DNA of 64,000 nucleotides from Myxococcales bacterium (GTDB lineage: Bacteria; Myxococcota_A; UBA9160; UBA4427), in the NCBI GenBank assembly GCA_022563535.1, contig JADFNE010000014.1, positions 18,212 through 82,211 on the forward strand. The letters are read 5' to 3'. The notes beneath the pieces were generated by a model that was not told the origin of the DNA, did not search any database, and saw only the letters and a program-made list of their open reading frames with translations. Shown here piece by piece: positions 8,706-17,358 of this stretch (position 1 is the stretch's first letter; each line of letters begins with the position of its first letter). The translations under genes and the position numbers were made by a program.

Positions 8706-9326
8706 ATGTCCGCGACCGAGATCCACAGCGCCGCTGAAGAACTAGTTGGCCGATTGCGTGAAAGCACGATAAAGACTGTCGATGTGGCTCAATTTCTCGA
8801 CTCTCTTTCCGGAGAAGATCGCGTCCGAGCGGTTCGTGGGATGGGTGGGAAGGAACAGCGCAGGCTGTACGACGCTGTCGAAGGCTTCGCTCCGGTTCGA
8901 CTGGTAGAGTTGGTTCCTCCGAGCGTTGAAGACCTCGGAGTCGTGCGGCACTACGGCAAGAACTCTCTTCCATTGTTCACCGAGTTCGAGAAGCGGTTTT
9001 CGCGAGCTCCCGATCGCAACCCAGCAGCGCCGGGGGAATTGATGGGGTTCAATTTTCAGACCATGTCCCCGGTTACCGGCCCGGGTTACTTCGTGGCCAC
9101 CGAAGATGAGCAACGGGGGGAAGTGCTCGTCGACTACCGGCGCCTGCCCGACTGCCATCCCGCCGGATGGCCCGCAATCAAGAGCAATGAACGAGGTCTC
9201 TCGCGCTTCGTCTACGGCTTCATGGTCGATACCCTGCGCCGGGTTTCCGAGCACGTGACCATCGGGTCAGCGTCGCGCGACGGGAAGGATCTGGGGAATT
9301 GGTTCGTTCTCTGCAGAGAACCGTGA
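8706..9326 (+). CDS. Conserved-looking hypothetical protein, 206 aa
   Basis: The family is not recognised. A textbook Shine-Dalgarno, AGGAGGT, sits 5-6 bp before the ATG at 8706, which makes this a confident gene. The N-terminal 60 residues look helical and charged (SAAEELVGRLRESTIKTVDVAQFLDSLSGEDRVRAVRGM). The rest is a compact alpha/beta domain with a long Pro/Gly-rich middle (PGELMGFNFQTMSPVTGPGYFVATEDEQRGEVLVDYRRLP). It has no signal peptide or membrane helix. Neighbours on both sides are on the opposite strand, so it is monocistronic. Confidence 0.7.
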   Translation: MSATEIHSAAEELVGRLRESTIKTVDVAQFLDSLSGEDRVRAVRGMGGKEQRRLYDAVEGFAPVRLVELVPPSVEDLGVVRHYGKNSLPLFTEFEKRFSRAPDRNPAAPGELMGFNFQTMSPVTGPGYFVATEDEQRGEVLVDYRRLPDCHPAGWPAIKSNERGLSRFVYGFMVDTLRRVSEHVTIGSASRDGKDLGNWFVLCREP

Positions 9327-9380
9327 GCGTCAACTCTCGACACTCACGCAGGGGCGGTCGCTGCGTTTTCAGCGACGCGT

Positions 9381-9758
9381 TCAGCCGCCGGCTCGCTTGA
9401 CTTTGAAATCGCGCTTCTTCAGTTCTTCAACCAATACATCGCAGTGGTCGCCCTGGATTTCGATCACTCCTTCCTTCACCGAGCCGCCGCCGCCGCAACG
9501 TCGCTTCAAATCTTTGGCCAATTCTTTGAGTTCTGCTTCCGGGAGTGCAATGCCGGTGAGGGTTGTCACGGTCTTTCCGTTGCGTCCCTTTGTTTCTCTC
9601 CGCACCCGAACAATGCCGTCGCCCTGGTCGAGCGCGACGTCGAGCTTGCGGGGGTTCTTGCGACACACGCAGCGCTTGCTCGGCAGGCCGCAATGCGGAC
9701 ACATGCGGCCGTGGTCCGAGGAGTAGACCAGGTTCGAATCGTCGTTGCGGGGGGCCAT
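9381..9758 (-). CDS. yciH: SUI1/eIF1-like translation factor (YciH family) with N-terminal Cys knuckle
   Basis: The start is the internal ATG at 9758 (125 aa, beginning MAPRNDDSNLVYSSDHGRM). The longer frame overlaps the CoA-binding gene. The C-terminal SUI1 domain (VRVRRETKGRNGKTVTTLTGIAL, ELKELAKDLKRRCGGGGSVKEGVIEIQGDH) is clear, including the basic beta-hairpin that contacts the ribosomal P site in eIF1. The N-terminus has four Cys in CPHCGLPSKRCVC, a likely zinc ribbon typical of the bacterial and archaeal members. Its presumed role is fidelity of start selection or ribosome recycling. It is downstream of the CoA-binding gene on the same strand and may be cotranscribed. Confidence 0.9.
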   Translation of the reverse strand: MAPRNDDSNLVYSSDHGRMCPHCGLPSKRCVCRKNPRKLDVALDQGDGIVRVRRETKGRNGKTVTTLTGIALPEAELKELAKDLKRRCGGGGSVKEGVIEIQGDHCDVLVEELKKRDFKVKRAGG

Positions 9759-9786
9759 GTGCTGGGTGTCTCTTTTTGTCGGGCGG

Positions 9787-10221
9787 TTAGCCGGAGTGGG
9801 AAGCTTCGGCACCGAACAGTCGCCGGTGTTCGACCATGATACAGCGATCCTGAATCACGGTTATTCCTTCCGCGCGTAGCTCCGCGGCAGCGGCACCGTG
9901 ATAGATCCCCAGTTGCATCCACACCGCCCTCGGTCGAATCTGCAGTTCAAGGATCTCCCGAGCGTGTTCGGGAATATTTTCTGGCGCCCGGAACAAGTTC
10001 ACGAGGTCTATCGGCACATCGACATCAGAAAGGCTTCCGTACGTTCTTTCGCCGAGGATGTCCCCAGCCTGGGGATTGACCGGAATGATTCGCGCTCCCT
10101 GGGCTTGCATGTACTTGGGGATGCGGTGGGCATCTTCGGATTCGTCTTCCTTGATTCCGACGATCGCGATGATTTTGGCGCTGCGAAGAACTTCTCTCAA
10201 CTCTCGGTCGTCATCCGACAT
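9787..10221 (-). CDS. CoA-binding Rossmann protein (YccU/acyl-CoA synthetase N-terminal-like)
   Basis: The start was placed at the ATG at 10219-10221 (144 aa, MSDDDRELREVLRSAKIIAIVGIKEDESEDAHRI). This matches the usual YccU-family N-terminus, and the upstream 24 codons lack family character. The domain shows the CoA-binding fold: IIAIVGI nucleotide-binding strand, RIPKYMQAQGARIIPVNPQA, VDLVNLFRAPENIPEHA, and a C-terminal GITVIQDRCIMVEHRRLFG. Members bind CoA but their biological partner is unknown. The gene ends 28 bp before the SUI1 start and diverges from the M16 peptidase gene. Confidence 0.85.
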   Translation of the reverse strand: MSDDDRELREVLRSAKIIAIVGIKEDESEDAHRIPKYMQAQGARIIPVNPQAGDILGERTYGSLSDVDVPIDLVNLFRAPENIPEHAREILELQIRPRAVWMQLGIYHGAAAAELRAEGITVIQDRCIMVEHRRLFGAEASHSG

Positions 10222-10313
10222 GCGAGAATATCCCTGTTGGGTCAATGCGACGTCGCAGATATTTAGACCGCGACGGTCGACATCGGTCGACACCCTCGAT
10301 ACGGTATCGCGCC

Positions 10314-11792
10314 ATGGGTTTTGCGCAGCACGAGACGAACCGCAAATGTCGGCGACGGGACGCCCCCAGCGGTGTTCTCAGGAAAAAACGACTGCTAGGC
10401 CTGTTTACGGCCACGCTCTGCGGGCTGGTCATCGCCACTCCGTATCCCCTTCACCCCGTCTATGCCCAGGAGATGGCCCAAGAGATGGCCCAATTGAGCG
10501 ATCTCGCCGATCCGATTGAGCGGCTTCGGGAGACGCTGCTTCCCAACGGGCTGAAGATCTACACACTCGAAGATCACCGAACTCCGGTGGTTTCGTTCCA
10601 GGTCTGGGTACAAGTAGGTTCTGTGGACGAGACCCGGTACACCGGGCTCGCGCACTTGTTCGAGCACATGATGTTCAAGGGATCGAAGAATCTCGGCCCG
10701 GAGCAACACGCCCAGTGGGTGCAATCTCGCGGCGGGCGGATCAACGCTTTTACAAGCCGCGATGTCACCGTGTATCACGAGGATGTGACTTCGGAATCAC
10801 TGCCCCTGGTGATCGACCTCGAAGCCGAGCGCTTTGGCAATCTGAACATTGGCGACCGTTCTCTCACCAGCGAGCGCGAAGTCGTGTTGGAAGAACGACG
10901 ACTCAGGTCCGAGGACAGTCCCAGGGGTCGCGCCTCCGAGGCCCTTTCCGCGCTGCTCTGGAAGGCCCATCCGTATCGAAGGCCGGTCATCGGCTGGCGC
11001 AGCGATATCGAGGCGGTGACGGTCGAAGCTTGTCGCGCGTTTTTCAAGTCGTACTACGCGCCAAACAACTTCATCATCGTCGTGGTCGGCGACTTCGATT
11101 CAGAAGCAACGCTCTCACATATCAAACGATCCTTTGGCGCGCTTCCCCGCGGCCCCGAAATAGTCCGCACTCCGACCGTCGAGCCCGAACAACGGGGCGA
11201 GCGACGCGCCACCATCGAATTCGATGTAAAGGCCCCGATGGTGATTGCGGCCTGGCACGCGCCGCCCACGGGTCACGAAGACGGGCCGAGCCTCGATGTG
11301 GCGGGCCAGATTTTATCCGGCGGACGGTCGAGCCGTCTCTACCGATCCCTCGTCTACGATGCACAGCTCGCAACTCACGCCAGGGCGTACTACATCGAAT
11401 ACCACCAGGCCGGGATGTTCTACGCGAGCGCGGGGGTGCGTCCGGACAGCTCGATTGACGAAGCAGAGTCACTGTTGTTTTCGGAAATCCGTCGCATGGC
11501 AGAGGAGGGGGTCGACGAGGAGGAGGTCGCCAAGGCGACGCGCCAGCTCGAGGTCGCATTGGTCGGGAGTCTGGCCACGAACCACGCACTGGCGAACCGG
11601 ATCGGAATTGAAATTACGGCATTCGGCAAAGTTCGCCCGTTGGCGAGCCGCCTGGAGGAAATTCGGCGCGTTACCCCAGCGGACGTGCAACGCGTGCTGC
11701 GGACCTACGTGAAAGACGACCAGCGCAGCGTCGTGCGGATGATTCCTGTTCATGCAGAACAAACAGATAAAAGCGAGCGGCAAAGCCCATGA
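10314..11792 (+). CDS. M16 family zinc metallopeptidase (active subunit)
   Basis: This is a 492-aa protein from the ATG at 10314 (an upstream ATG at 10245 is possible but adds an arginine-rich leader). A signal sequence is visible (KKRLLGLFTATLCGLVIATPYPLHPVYAQE), so it is exported. The inverted zinc motif HLFEH (HxxEH) lies near residue 125 and is followed by the distal Glu region (TSREVVLEERR). The C-terminal half carries the R/Y-type substrate motif (GGRSSRLYRSLVYDAQ). This is the catalytic partner of a heterodimeric M16B peptidase that degrades short peptides in the periplasm. The partner gene starts 4 bp before its stop (ATGA overlap), a sign of translational coupling. Confidence 0.92.
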   Translation: MGFAQHETNRKCRRRDAPSGVLRKKRLLGLFTATLCGLVIATPYPLHPVYAQEMAQEMAQLSDLADPIERLRETLLPNGLKIYTLEDHRTPVVSFQVWVQVGSVDETRYTGLAHLFEHMMFKGSKNLGPEQHAQWVQSRGGRINAFTSRDVTVYHEDVTSESLPLVIDLEAERFGNLNIGDRSLTSEREVVLEERRLRSEDSPRGRASEALSALLWKAHPYRRPVIGWRSDIEAVTVEACRAFFKSYYAPNNFIIVVVGDFDSEATLSHIKRSFGALPRGPEIVRTPTVEPEQRGERRATIEFDVKAPMVIAAWHAPPTGHEDGPSLDVAGQILSGGRSSRLYRSLVYDAQLATHARAYYIEYHQAGMFYASAGVRPDSSIDEAESLLFSEIRRMAEEGVDEEEVAKATRQLEVALVGSLATNHALANRIGIEITAFGKVRPLASRLEEIRRVTPADVQRVLRTYVKDDQRSVVRMIPVHAEQTDKSERQSP

Positions 11793-13222
11793 AGATTCGA
11801 TCGGTTCTCGTCGCGGGGGTGACCATTACGGGATCGCTTTGGCTGCTATCGGGTTGTGCCGGGCCACGTCCAGCGTGGGAACTCCCGACGCCACCGGTGA
11901 GGGAAGCCCCGATCATCGCCGAGGGTTCACTGATCCGGCGGACCCTGCCCAACGGCCTGCGCATCCTGATGTTGGAAGATCACTCGCGCCCGGTCGTGTC
12001 ATTTGGGCTGGCCGTGCGCAGGGGCATCGCGATCGAAGCGCCGGGGGAGGAGGGCGTGGCCGCGCTCTGCAGCGAAGTCATGCAGCGCGGCGCTGGAGAT
12101 CGGAACGCCCTCGCGATGGCGCGTTCGATAGACGAATTGGGCGCGACGTTTGGCGTCGCCGCCTCCTGGGATGCGATCCACATCCGTGCATCGGGCCTGG
12201 CGAGAGATGCCGATACGTTTTTGCAAATTGTCGCGGACGTCACACTGCGTCCGCGTTTCGATGAGATCGAAATCCAAAAAGCGCGCGACGAACAACTGGC
12301 CGGTCTCGCGAGTGGAAGCGACAACCCGAGGACCCTCCTGTCTTGGCAACTTGCCCGAACGCTGTATCCAGAGCACCGCTACGGAGTCCCCAGTAGGGGA
12401 CTGCCGGAAAGTGTGCGTGCGCTTTCAAGGGCTGACGTACGCTCCTACTACGATCGAGTCTTCCACCCAAACAACGCAGTCTTCTACGCGACCGGAGACT
12501 TCGACAGCGGGCGACTGCTCGAGCAAGTCGAACTCGCGCTGGGGGCCTGGGCACGACACGCAGTTCCAGACCCGGTGGCTGCGCCGCCCCTACGGGTTCC
12601 AACGGCGCGCAAGATCGTAGTGGTGGACCGTCCGGAACTGTCCCAGGTGCGAATCGCGGTAGCCCACGAGGGCCTGCGACGCAGCGACCCGCGGAGAATC
12701 CCCGCCTCGCTGCTGAACGACATCTTGGGAGGGAGTGGGTTTTCGTCGCGTCTCACCGTGAGCATCCGCTCAAACGCGGGACTCACCTACAGCATTCGAT
12801 CGGGCTTCGCGCTGCGCAGACGTCCCGGGCGCTTCAGCGTTACGACGTTTACCAGGGTGAATCAGGTGCGTCCGATGCTCGATCTATTGCTCGCAGAAGT
12901 GAAAGCGATCCGCAGCGATCGGCCGATCAGCGAGTACGAACTGCGCAACGCCAAGGCCTTCAGCGTGGGACAGTTCGCGCTCGGTCTCGAAACCTCGGTT
13001 GCGGTCATGGGGAGTCTGGTCAATCTCGATCTCTACGACCTGCCGGAAGATTCCCTCGACACCTATCGTGGACGCATACAACAGGTGACTCATCCCGAGG
13101 TCAAAGCGCTGGCGCAGGAGCTACTCTACCCCGACCGCGCCGCCATCGTCGTAGTGGGTCCCGCCGAAAAGTTGCTGCCGGAACTCGAGTCTCTCGGTCC
13201 GATCGAAGTCGTGACCTGGTAG
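11789..13222 (+). CDS. M16 peptidase-like lipoprotein, catalytically inactive partner subunit
   Basis: The 477-aa protein starts with a lipoprotein signal peptide ending in LLSGC (cleavage before Cys, about residue 23), so it should be membrane-anchored. At the position of HxxEH it reads GVAALCSEVMQRGAG: both His and the Glu are absent, so it cannot bind zinc. The R/Y motif typical of the non-catalytic subunit is retained (SGFSSRLTVSIRSNAGLTYSIR). In heterodimeric M16B enzymes one chain gives zinc and the other gives substrate-binding R/Y, exactly as seen in this pair. The gene overlaps the active subunit by 4 bp. Confidence 0.9.
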   Translation: MKIRSVLVAGVTITGSLWLLSGCAGPRPAWELPTPPVREAPIIAEGSLIRRTLPNGLRILMLEDHSRPVVSFGLAVRRGIAIEAPGEEGVAALCSEVMQRGAGDRNALAMARSIDELGATFGVAASWDAIHIRASGLARDADTFLQIVADVTLRPRFDEIEIQKARDEQLAGLASGSDNPRTLLSWQLARTLYPEHRYGVPSRGLPESVRALSRADVRSYYDRVFHPNNAVFYATGDFDSGRLLEQVELALGAWARHAVPDPVAAPPLRVPTARKIVVVDRPELSQVRIAVAHEGLRRSDPRRIPASLLNDILGGSGFSSRLTVSIRSNAGLTYSIRSGFALRRRPGRFSVTTFTRVNQVRPMLDLLLAEVKAIRSDRPISEYELRNAKAFSVGQFALGLETSVAVMGSLVNLDLYDLPEDSLDTYRGRIQQVTHPEVKALAQELLYPDRAAIVVVGPAEKLLPELESLGPIEVVTW

Positions 13223-13246
13223 TCCGAGTTCGAGGACGCGTCCCGG

Positions 13247-14224
13247 CTAACGCGGTGAGTAGCGCGCGGAAGTAGCCCGCAGCTCGGCGATCACGTCGTC
13301 GCGCAGAGACGCAGGTTCAAAGACCTCAGCGCCGGCACCAAAAGACATCACCCAATTGCGAAGTTCTGCGCTGCCCCCAACCTCCATCGTCAACTCGACC
13401 CCCCCATCTTCGAGCTCCGCAATCTTCTGACTCGGGTGCCAGTTGTGCTCCGTGACATGGGTTCGCCAGCTGGCATCGAAGCGAATTCGCACGCTGACTG
13501 GCGTCTCGGAAATCACGCCGAACGCGCTGGAGATGAACGCCTCGAAATCGAATGCTTCGTCGACCTCGAATGGTTTCGAGAGCGACGAAATCGCAAGGAT
13601 CCGATCGACCGCAAAGGTGCGGATCTCCCCCGACCGGTGGTCGTGACCCACTACGTAGAGTCCCCCGCTGCGATACCAGACTCGATAGGGATCGAGTTCG
13701 CGGGTGTTCTTCTGCCCGCTGCGCGCTGTGCGATATTCGATCTCGACGGTCGTCTGGCTGAGCACGCTTTCGTTGAGCTGTCGAATCGTCTCGGACAATT
13801 GCTCGTAGCGTTTGTGTGGGCCGGGGAGGACGCGAAAGGAATCGGTGAGCCGGTTCAAGTAGGCGCCGAGTTCGGGACCGAGCCCGGCGCGAACCTTGCT
13901 GAGTGCCGAGCGGATCGAATCGTGGAATACCGTGCCCTCGAGCACCCGCAGTAGATCTTCGCTGAATGCCAGTGCGAGGAGTTCATCGGGTGTAAAGGGA
14001 ACGTCGCCCAGGCGGAACGAGTCCATGAAACGGTAGAAGACGCGGTTGTCCCGCTTTTCGCTCACGACGGGGAAGCCGGCGTACATCAGCGCGTCGAGGT
14101 CGCGATACACAGTGCGGCGGACGCAGTCGAGGTCGTCGGCCAATTCGTCGAGTCCAACGCCTGTGCGGGTCTTGGCCAGGCGCTGAATGAGTTGCCACTG
14201 TCGCGCGAGCTGATCTCCCCGCAT
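13247..14224 (-). CDS. HTH + WYL-domain transcriptional regulator (YafY/PafBC-like)
   Basis: This 325-aa protein has an N-terminal winged helix (RQWQLIQRLAKTRTGVGLDELADDLDCVRRTVYRDLDALMYAGFPV). A central WYL domain (DPYRVWYRSGGLYVVGHDHRSGEIRTFAVDRI) and a C-terminal WCX-like region (VRIRFDASWRTHVTEHNWHPSQKI) follow. WYL proteins sense ligands, in some bacteria single-stranded DNA during DNA damage, and act as activators or repressors. The target is unknown. It follows the patatin gene by 58 bp and could be cotranscribed with efp and patatin. Confidence 0.9.
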   Translation of the reverse strand: MRGDQLARQWQLIQRLAKTRTGVGLDELADDLDCVRRTVYRDLDALMYAGFPVVSEKRDNRVFYRFMDSFRLGDVPFTPDELLALAFSEDLLRVLEGTVFHDSIRSALSKVRAGLGPELGAYLNRLTDSFRVLPGPHKRYEQLSETIRQLNESVLSQTTVEIEYRTARSGQKNTRELDPYRVWYRSGGLYVVGHDHRSGEIRTFAVDRILAISSLSKPFEVDEAFDFEAFISSAFGVISETPVSVRIRFDASWRTHVTEHNWHPSQKIAELEDGGVELTMEVGGSAELRNWVMSFGAGAEVFEPASLRDDVIAELRATSARYSPR

Positions 14225-14282
14225 GCTTGCCCCCTCCTTGCTCCCGCCTGGTCGCTGGAGCTTAACCGAGGGTGAAGCTGCG

Positions 14283-15545
14283 CTACATCGGGTCGTCCGA
14301 AAAGAATCTGGCGAGTTCGTCCTCGTGCTCCCGGGCGTCGCGGTGGCCGAGTTCGATCAGGGGTCGCGCGTAGGCCTTGTCGAACAGCAAATACGAAAGT
14401 AAATCCGACTCTCTCGCCTCGGCACCCGTTCCAAGCATGCGCATCAAGACCCGCAAAAATGGTGAGAGTGAGAACTCGTTTCGGGAATCGGTCAGGAGTT
14501 GGCCTGCCATGATCCCGAGGTCTTGGGAGGGGCGAATCACCAGATCGTGAATCTTCTGCAGCGGACGCCCGTCGCCGGTTGCGACCGAAGTTGCATTGAC
14601 CTTCTCGAGAAAATCCTCGCCGAAGGTCATTTCTCCATTTTTGATGAAGCGGTTGATCAGATGAAGTCGCGCGAGGTCGGAGTCGACCGGGCTCAGCATC
14701 AGCGCGTTCAACACCTTGCCCGCGAGGAACAAGGGATTGCCAAAGCCTTCGGTGCGCTGCTGGGCGAGTTCTTCGGACTCGGTCGCGGCGACGTTGCGCC
14801 CGGTTCCGATGACCAGCACGCGATTGGCTCCGAGTCGTACCGCGGGGGCCAGTGGCGTATTGAGCCGGAGTCCACCGTCGGCGTAGTAACGCGATCCAAG
14901 CCGCACGGCGGGGAACAGCATGGGAATTGCCGCCGAGGCGAGGGTGTGCATCGGGGACAGGCGAATGGGTTGCATGCGGATGCTGCCCTGGCTCGCCCAA
15001 TGGGGCAGGCTGCGTTCCTTCTGTTCGACGAAGACCACCGCATGCCCCGTCGCAATCTGGGTGGTGGTGACGCAGACCGCTTCGAGCAGCCCGGCGCGCA
15101 GGTTGCGGCGAATGCCGCGCCAGGGAATCGATTCGAGGACGAGGCGTTCGAGTGGACGCGTGTCGAGCAGCCCGTACAGACGATCCGGACGCTGTCCTTC
15201 TCGCAGTTGCCGAGCGACCCGTCGCACGCCGAGCAGTCGACCGGGAATCTGAAGCATGTCTCGAGTCGTGAAGCGAAATATCTCGTCGACCCGCATCCGA
15301 TCCCAGATCTGCTTCAGCAAATCGCCGCGTCCGCTCTCGCGGTCTGCCGTCGCCGCCAGGAAGGCGGCGTGAATGGCGCCGACCGAAGTCCCGCACACCA
15401 CGTCAAAATCGATCGGCTTCCCGAGGCGATTGGGCAATTCCTCGAACAGGTAGTTGAGCACGCCGGCTTCGTAGGCGCCCCGGGCGCCGCCGCCCGCCAA
15501 AATGATTGCGCGCTTGACCTTCGGCGGTTGAGCCTGAGCAGCCAA
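14283..15545 (-). CDS. Patatin-like phospholipase
   Basis: The 420-aa protein has the full patatin catalytic dyad signature: oxyanion loop AGGGARGAYEAGVLNYL, nucleophile elbow GTSVG (GxSxG, Ser near residue 55), and the Asp in YADGGLRLNTPL. It presumably hydrolyses acyl chains from phospholipids or other acyl esters. No signal peptide is visible (basic KVKRAIILAGG start), so it is cytosolic or secreted by a specialised route. The start ATG at 15545 is only 8 bp after the efp stop, so the two are one transcription unit, with the WYL regulator downstream. Confidence 0.92.
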   Translation of the reverse strand: MAAQAQPPKVKRAIILAGGGARGAYEAGVLNYLFEELPNRLGKPIDFDVVCGTSVGAIHAAFLAATADRESGRGDLLKQIWDRMRVDEIFRFTTRDMLQIPGRLLGVRRVARQLREGQRPDRLYGLLDTRPLERLVLESIPWRGIRRNLRAGLLEAVCVTTTQIATGHAVVFVEQKERSLPHWASQGSIRMQPIRLSPMHTLASAAIPMLFPAVRLGSRYYADGGLRLNTPLAPAVRLGANRVLVIGTGRNVAATESEELAQQRTEGFGNPLFLAGKVLNALMLSPVDSDLARLHLINRFIKNGEMTFGEDFLEKVNATSVATGDGRPLQKIHDLVIRPSQDLGIMAGQLLTDSRNEFSLSPFLRVLMRMLGTGAEARESDLLSYLLFDKAYARPLIELGHRDAREHEDELARFFSDDPM

Positions 15546-15553
15546 GTCGAGGT

Positions 15554-16117
15554 CTAATTCACTCGCTCGACGTACGCTCCCGTGCGGGTATCGACCCGGA
15601 CCTTCTCTCCTTCCTTGAGAAAGAGTGGGACCTGGATCACCGCGCCGGTTTCGAGCGTAGCGGGCTTGGTGGCCCCGGAGCTGGTGTCGCCTTTCAAGCC
15701 CGGGTCCGATTGAGCAATGGTGATTTCGACGAAGGAAGGCAATTCAATGTTGACCGGATTTCCCTTCCAAAAGAGCACATCGACTTCGGCGTTTTCGAGC
15801 AAGAACTTTGCGTTGTTGCCGATCACTTCGTCCGAGATCGGGATCTGGTCGTAGTCCTTGGTGTCCATGAAGATGCAGCTTTCGCCGTCTTTGTAGAGGT
15901 ACTGCATGGTCTTCTCTTCGATATCTGCTTCGTTCACCTTCTCGCCGGCACGAAACGTCTTGTCGACGGTCTTGCCGTTGAGCAGGTTCTTGATCTTGGT
16001 GCGCACGAAAGCGCCGCCCTTGCCGGGCTTTACGTGTTGAAAATAGATGATGACATAGGGCGAGCCATTGATGTCGATCTTGAGTCCGTTCTTGAAGTCA
16101 GAGGTGCCTAGTGCCAT
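15554..16117 (-). CDS. efp: Elongation factor P
   Basis: EF-P rescues ribosomes stalled on polyproline. The 187-aa length is standard. The three beta-barrel domains are recognisable: KOW-like N-terminus (MALGTSDFKNGLKIDINGSPYVIIYFQHVKPGKGGAFVRTKIKNLL) with the modifiable Lys in KPGKGGA, middle domain, and C-terminal S1-like domain (PATLETGAVIQVPLFLKEGEKVRVDTRTGAYVERV). The tip Lys suggests beta-lysyl modification, but no epmA or epmB is visible here. The preceding 197-bp gap (16118-16314) presumably holds its promoter. Confidence 0.97.
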   Translation of the reverse strand: MALGTSDFKNGLKIDINGSPYVIIYFQHVKPGKGGAFVRTKIKNLLNGKTVDKTFRAGEKVNEADIEEKTMQYLYKDGESCIFMDTKDYDQIPISDEVIGNNAKFLLENAEVDVLFWKGNPVNIELPSFVEITIAQSDPGLKGDTSSGATKPATLETGAVIQVPLFLKEGEKVRVDTRTGAYVERVN

Positions 16118-16314
16118 TTTCCGCTCGTCTTCACTTTTCGTGTAAGGGGTGATTTTGGGCCGTGCATCGTCGATCTATCCCTATCGCAATTCCCCGCGCG
16201 ATTCTTGATCTCGCAGCGTATGGGAAAGGGCGCGCAGCATAGCTGAGAGCGGTTGGGAACGCATTTCTCAGCCAAATCAGCGTGATGTGCAAGAGACGTG
16301 TAACCGATGGCCCG

Positions 16315-17358
16315 CTAGATGGGGGCGCTCTCCAACTGGAAGCGGCCGTCGACCATTGGGCCCGGGGCGATCCGGTAGCCCGGCTCGAAGCCCAGTTCCA
16401 GTCGCGCGCGTTCGGTGTCGAGGGTGAATCCGTAGTTGAGGTGGGGTGTGGTCGCACTCGTGGCGCTGGCTCTCCCGCCCATGAAGCTTGAAAGGCGTGA
16501 CGCCAACGGGATCAATCCGCTGGGGATCGGCACGCTGGGTTCTCCCGTCCACTTGGCAAAGACGCTCAGGGGGACGGTTTCGAACCCCGCAATGTTGAAC
16601 ACACCTCGGGCCGTGCCGTGCAGCGCGAGTTGTATGGCGCGGACGACATCCTTTTCCGACACCAGGGCGCAGATCGGGTCGAACCCCATGGATCGAATGC
16701 GGGACTTCAGCGTCGCCGCCAGGATCGGGTTGAAGTAGACCTCGCTGCCTGTGCCCACCACCGATGGCAACCGGAGCAGCACGACTCGCAGTCCGGGGTT
16801 CTGGAACTCACCCTGGAAAATCATGTCGGCATTGACCCAACAGCGAATCTCCGGCGGTGTGTCCGGTGCCAGATCCAACTCACTCGACTCAGTGAACAGG
16901 TTGGCGTTCCCAGGCGACAGGCGATACACCAGCGCACTGCCCAGACAGATCAAGTTGTTGAGATCGCGCAATTCGAGTGCATGCTTCAGCACGAGTCGAG
17001 CTTCGGCGGTCTGCGAAGTCAGGCCGCCGGCCAGGGGCGGAACACTCGTGGTCGGCCATCCGTGGGCGGGGACATAGATCAGCGAATCGATGCGCGCTTC
17101 CTTGACCAGAGATGAATTGAAATAGGTCGCCATGCTGCGATGTCGCGCGAGATCGATTCGCGAATACGTGAGCCGGCGCTCGTCGGAACTCAGAAACCGG
17201 TCAAAGACGCTCGGGGGCGGGCCGGGGCCGAGTGCCACGATGCGCTCGACGCTCGGGTCGTGATACAAGCTCTTGACCAGGCGCCGACCGATCGGCGAAT
17301 CCGCGTGGGTAACGGCAATGCGACACCCATACGCCGCTTCGGTTCGAATCGAACTCAT
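16315..17358 (-). CDS. NAD-dependent epimerase/dehydratase-like extended SDR
   Basis: This 347-aa protein shows a degenerate Rossmann glycine motif (RIAVTHADSPIGRRLVKSLYHDP) instead of GxxGxxG. The remainder has the extended-SDR layout: LNNLICLGSALVYRLSPGN and LRVVLLRLPSVVGTG (RxPxVxG), and a C-terminal sequence with NIAGFETVPLS. The usual catalytic YxxxK is not evident, so enzymatic activity is doubtful. It may act on a lipid- or sugar-linked nucleotide. Its ATG overlaps the acyltransferase stop by 4 bp (17355-17358), so the two work in one unit downstream of the ParA-like gene. Confidence 0.75.
   Translation of the reverse strand: MSSIRTEAAYGCRIAVTHADSPIGRRLVKSLYHDPSVERIVALGPGPPPSVFDRFLSSDERRLTYSRIDLARHRSMATYFNSSLVKEARIDSLIYVPAHGWPTTSVPPLAGGLTSQTAEARLVLKHALELRDLNNLICLGSALVYRLSPGNANLFTESSELDLAPDTPPEIRCWVNADMIFQGEFQNPGLRVVLLRLPSVVGTGSEVYFNPILAATLKSRIRSMGFDPICALVSEKDVVRAIQLALHGTARGVFNIAGFETVPLSVFAKWTGEPSVPIPSGLIPLASRLSSFMGGRASATSATTPHLNYGFTLDTERARLELGFEPGYRIAPGPMVDGRFQLESAPI

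Noticed and set aside
10715..11458. A 247-aa plus-strand frame within the M16 peptidase gene
   Set aside because: It is an Arg-rich overlapping frame without motifs. The M16 frame with HLFEH is the real gene.
14086..15396. A 436-aa frame on the minus strand overlapping the patatin gene
   Set aside because: It is an arginine- and proline-rich shadow of the patatin and WYL genes. The patatin frame has all catalytic motifs.
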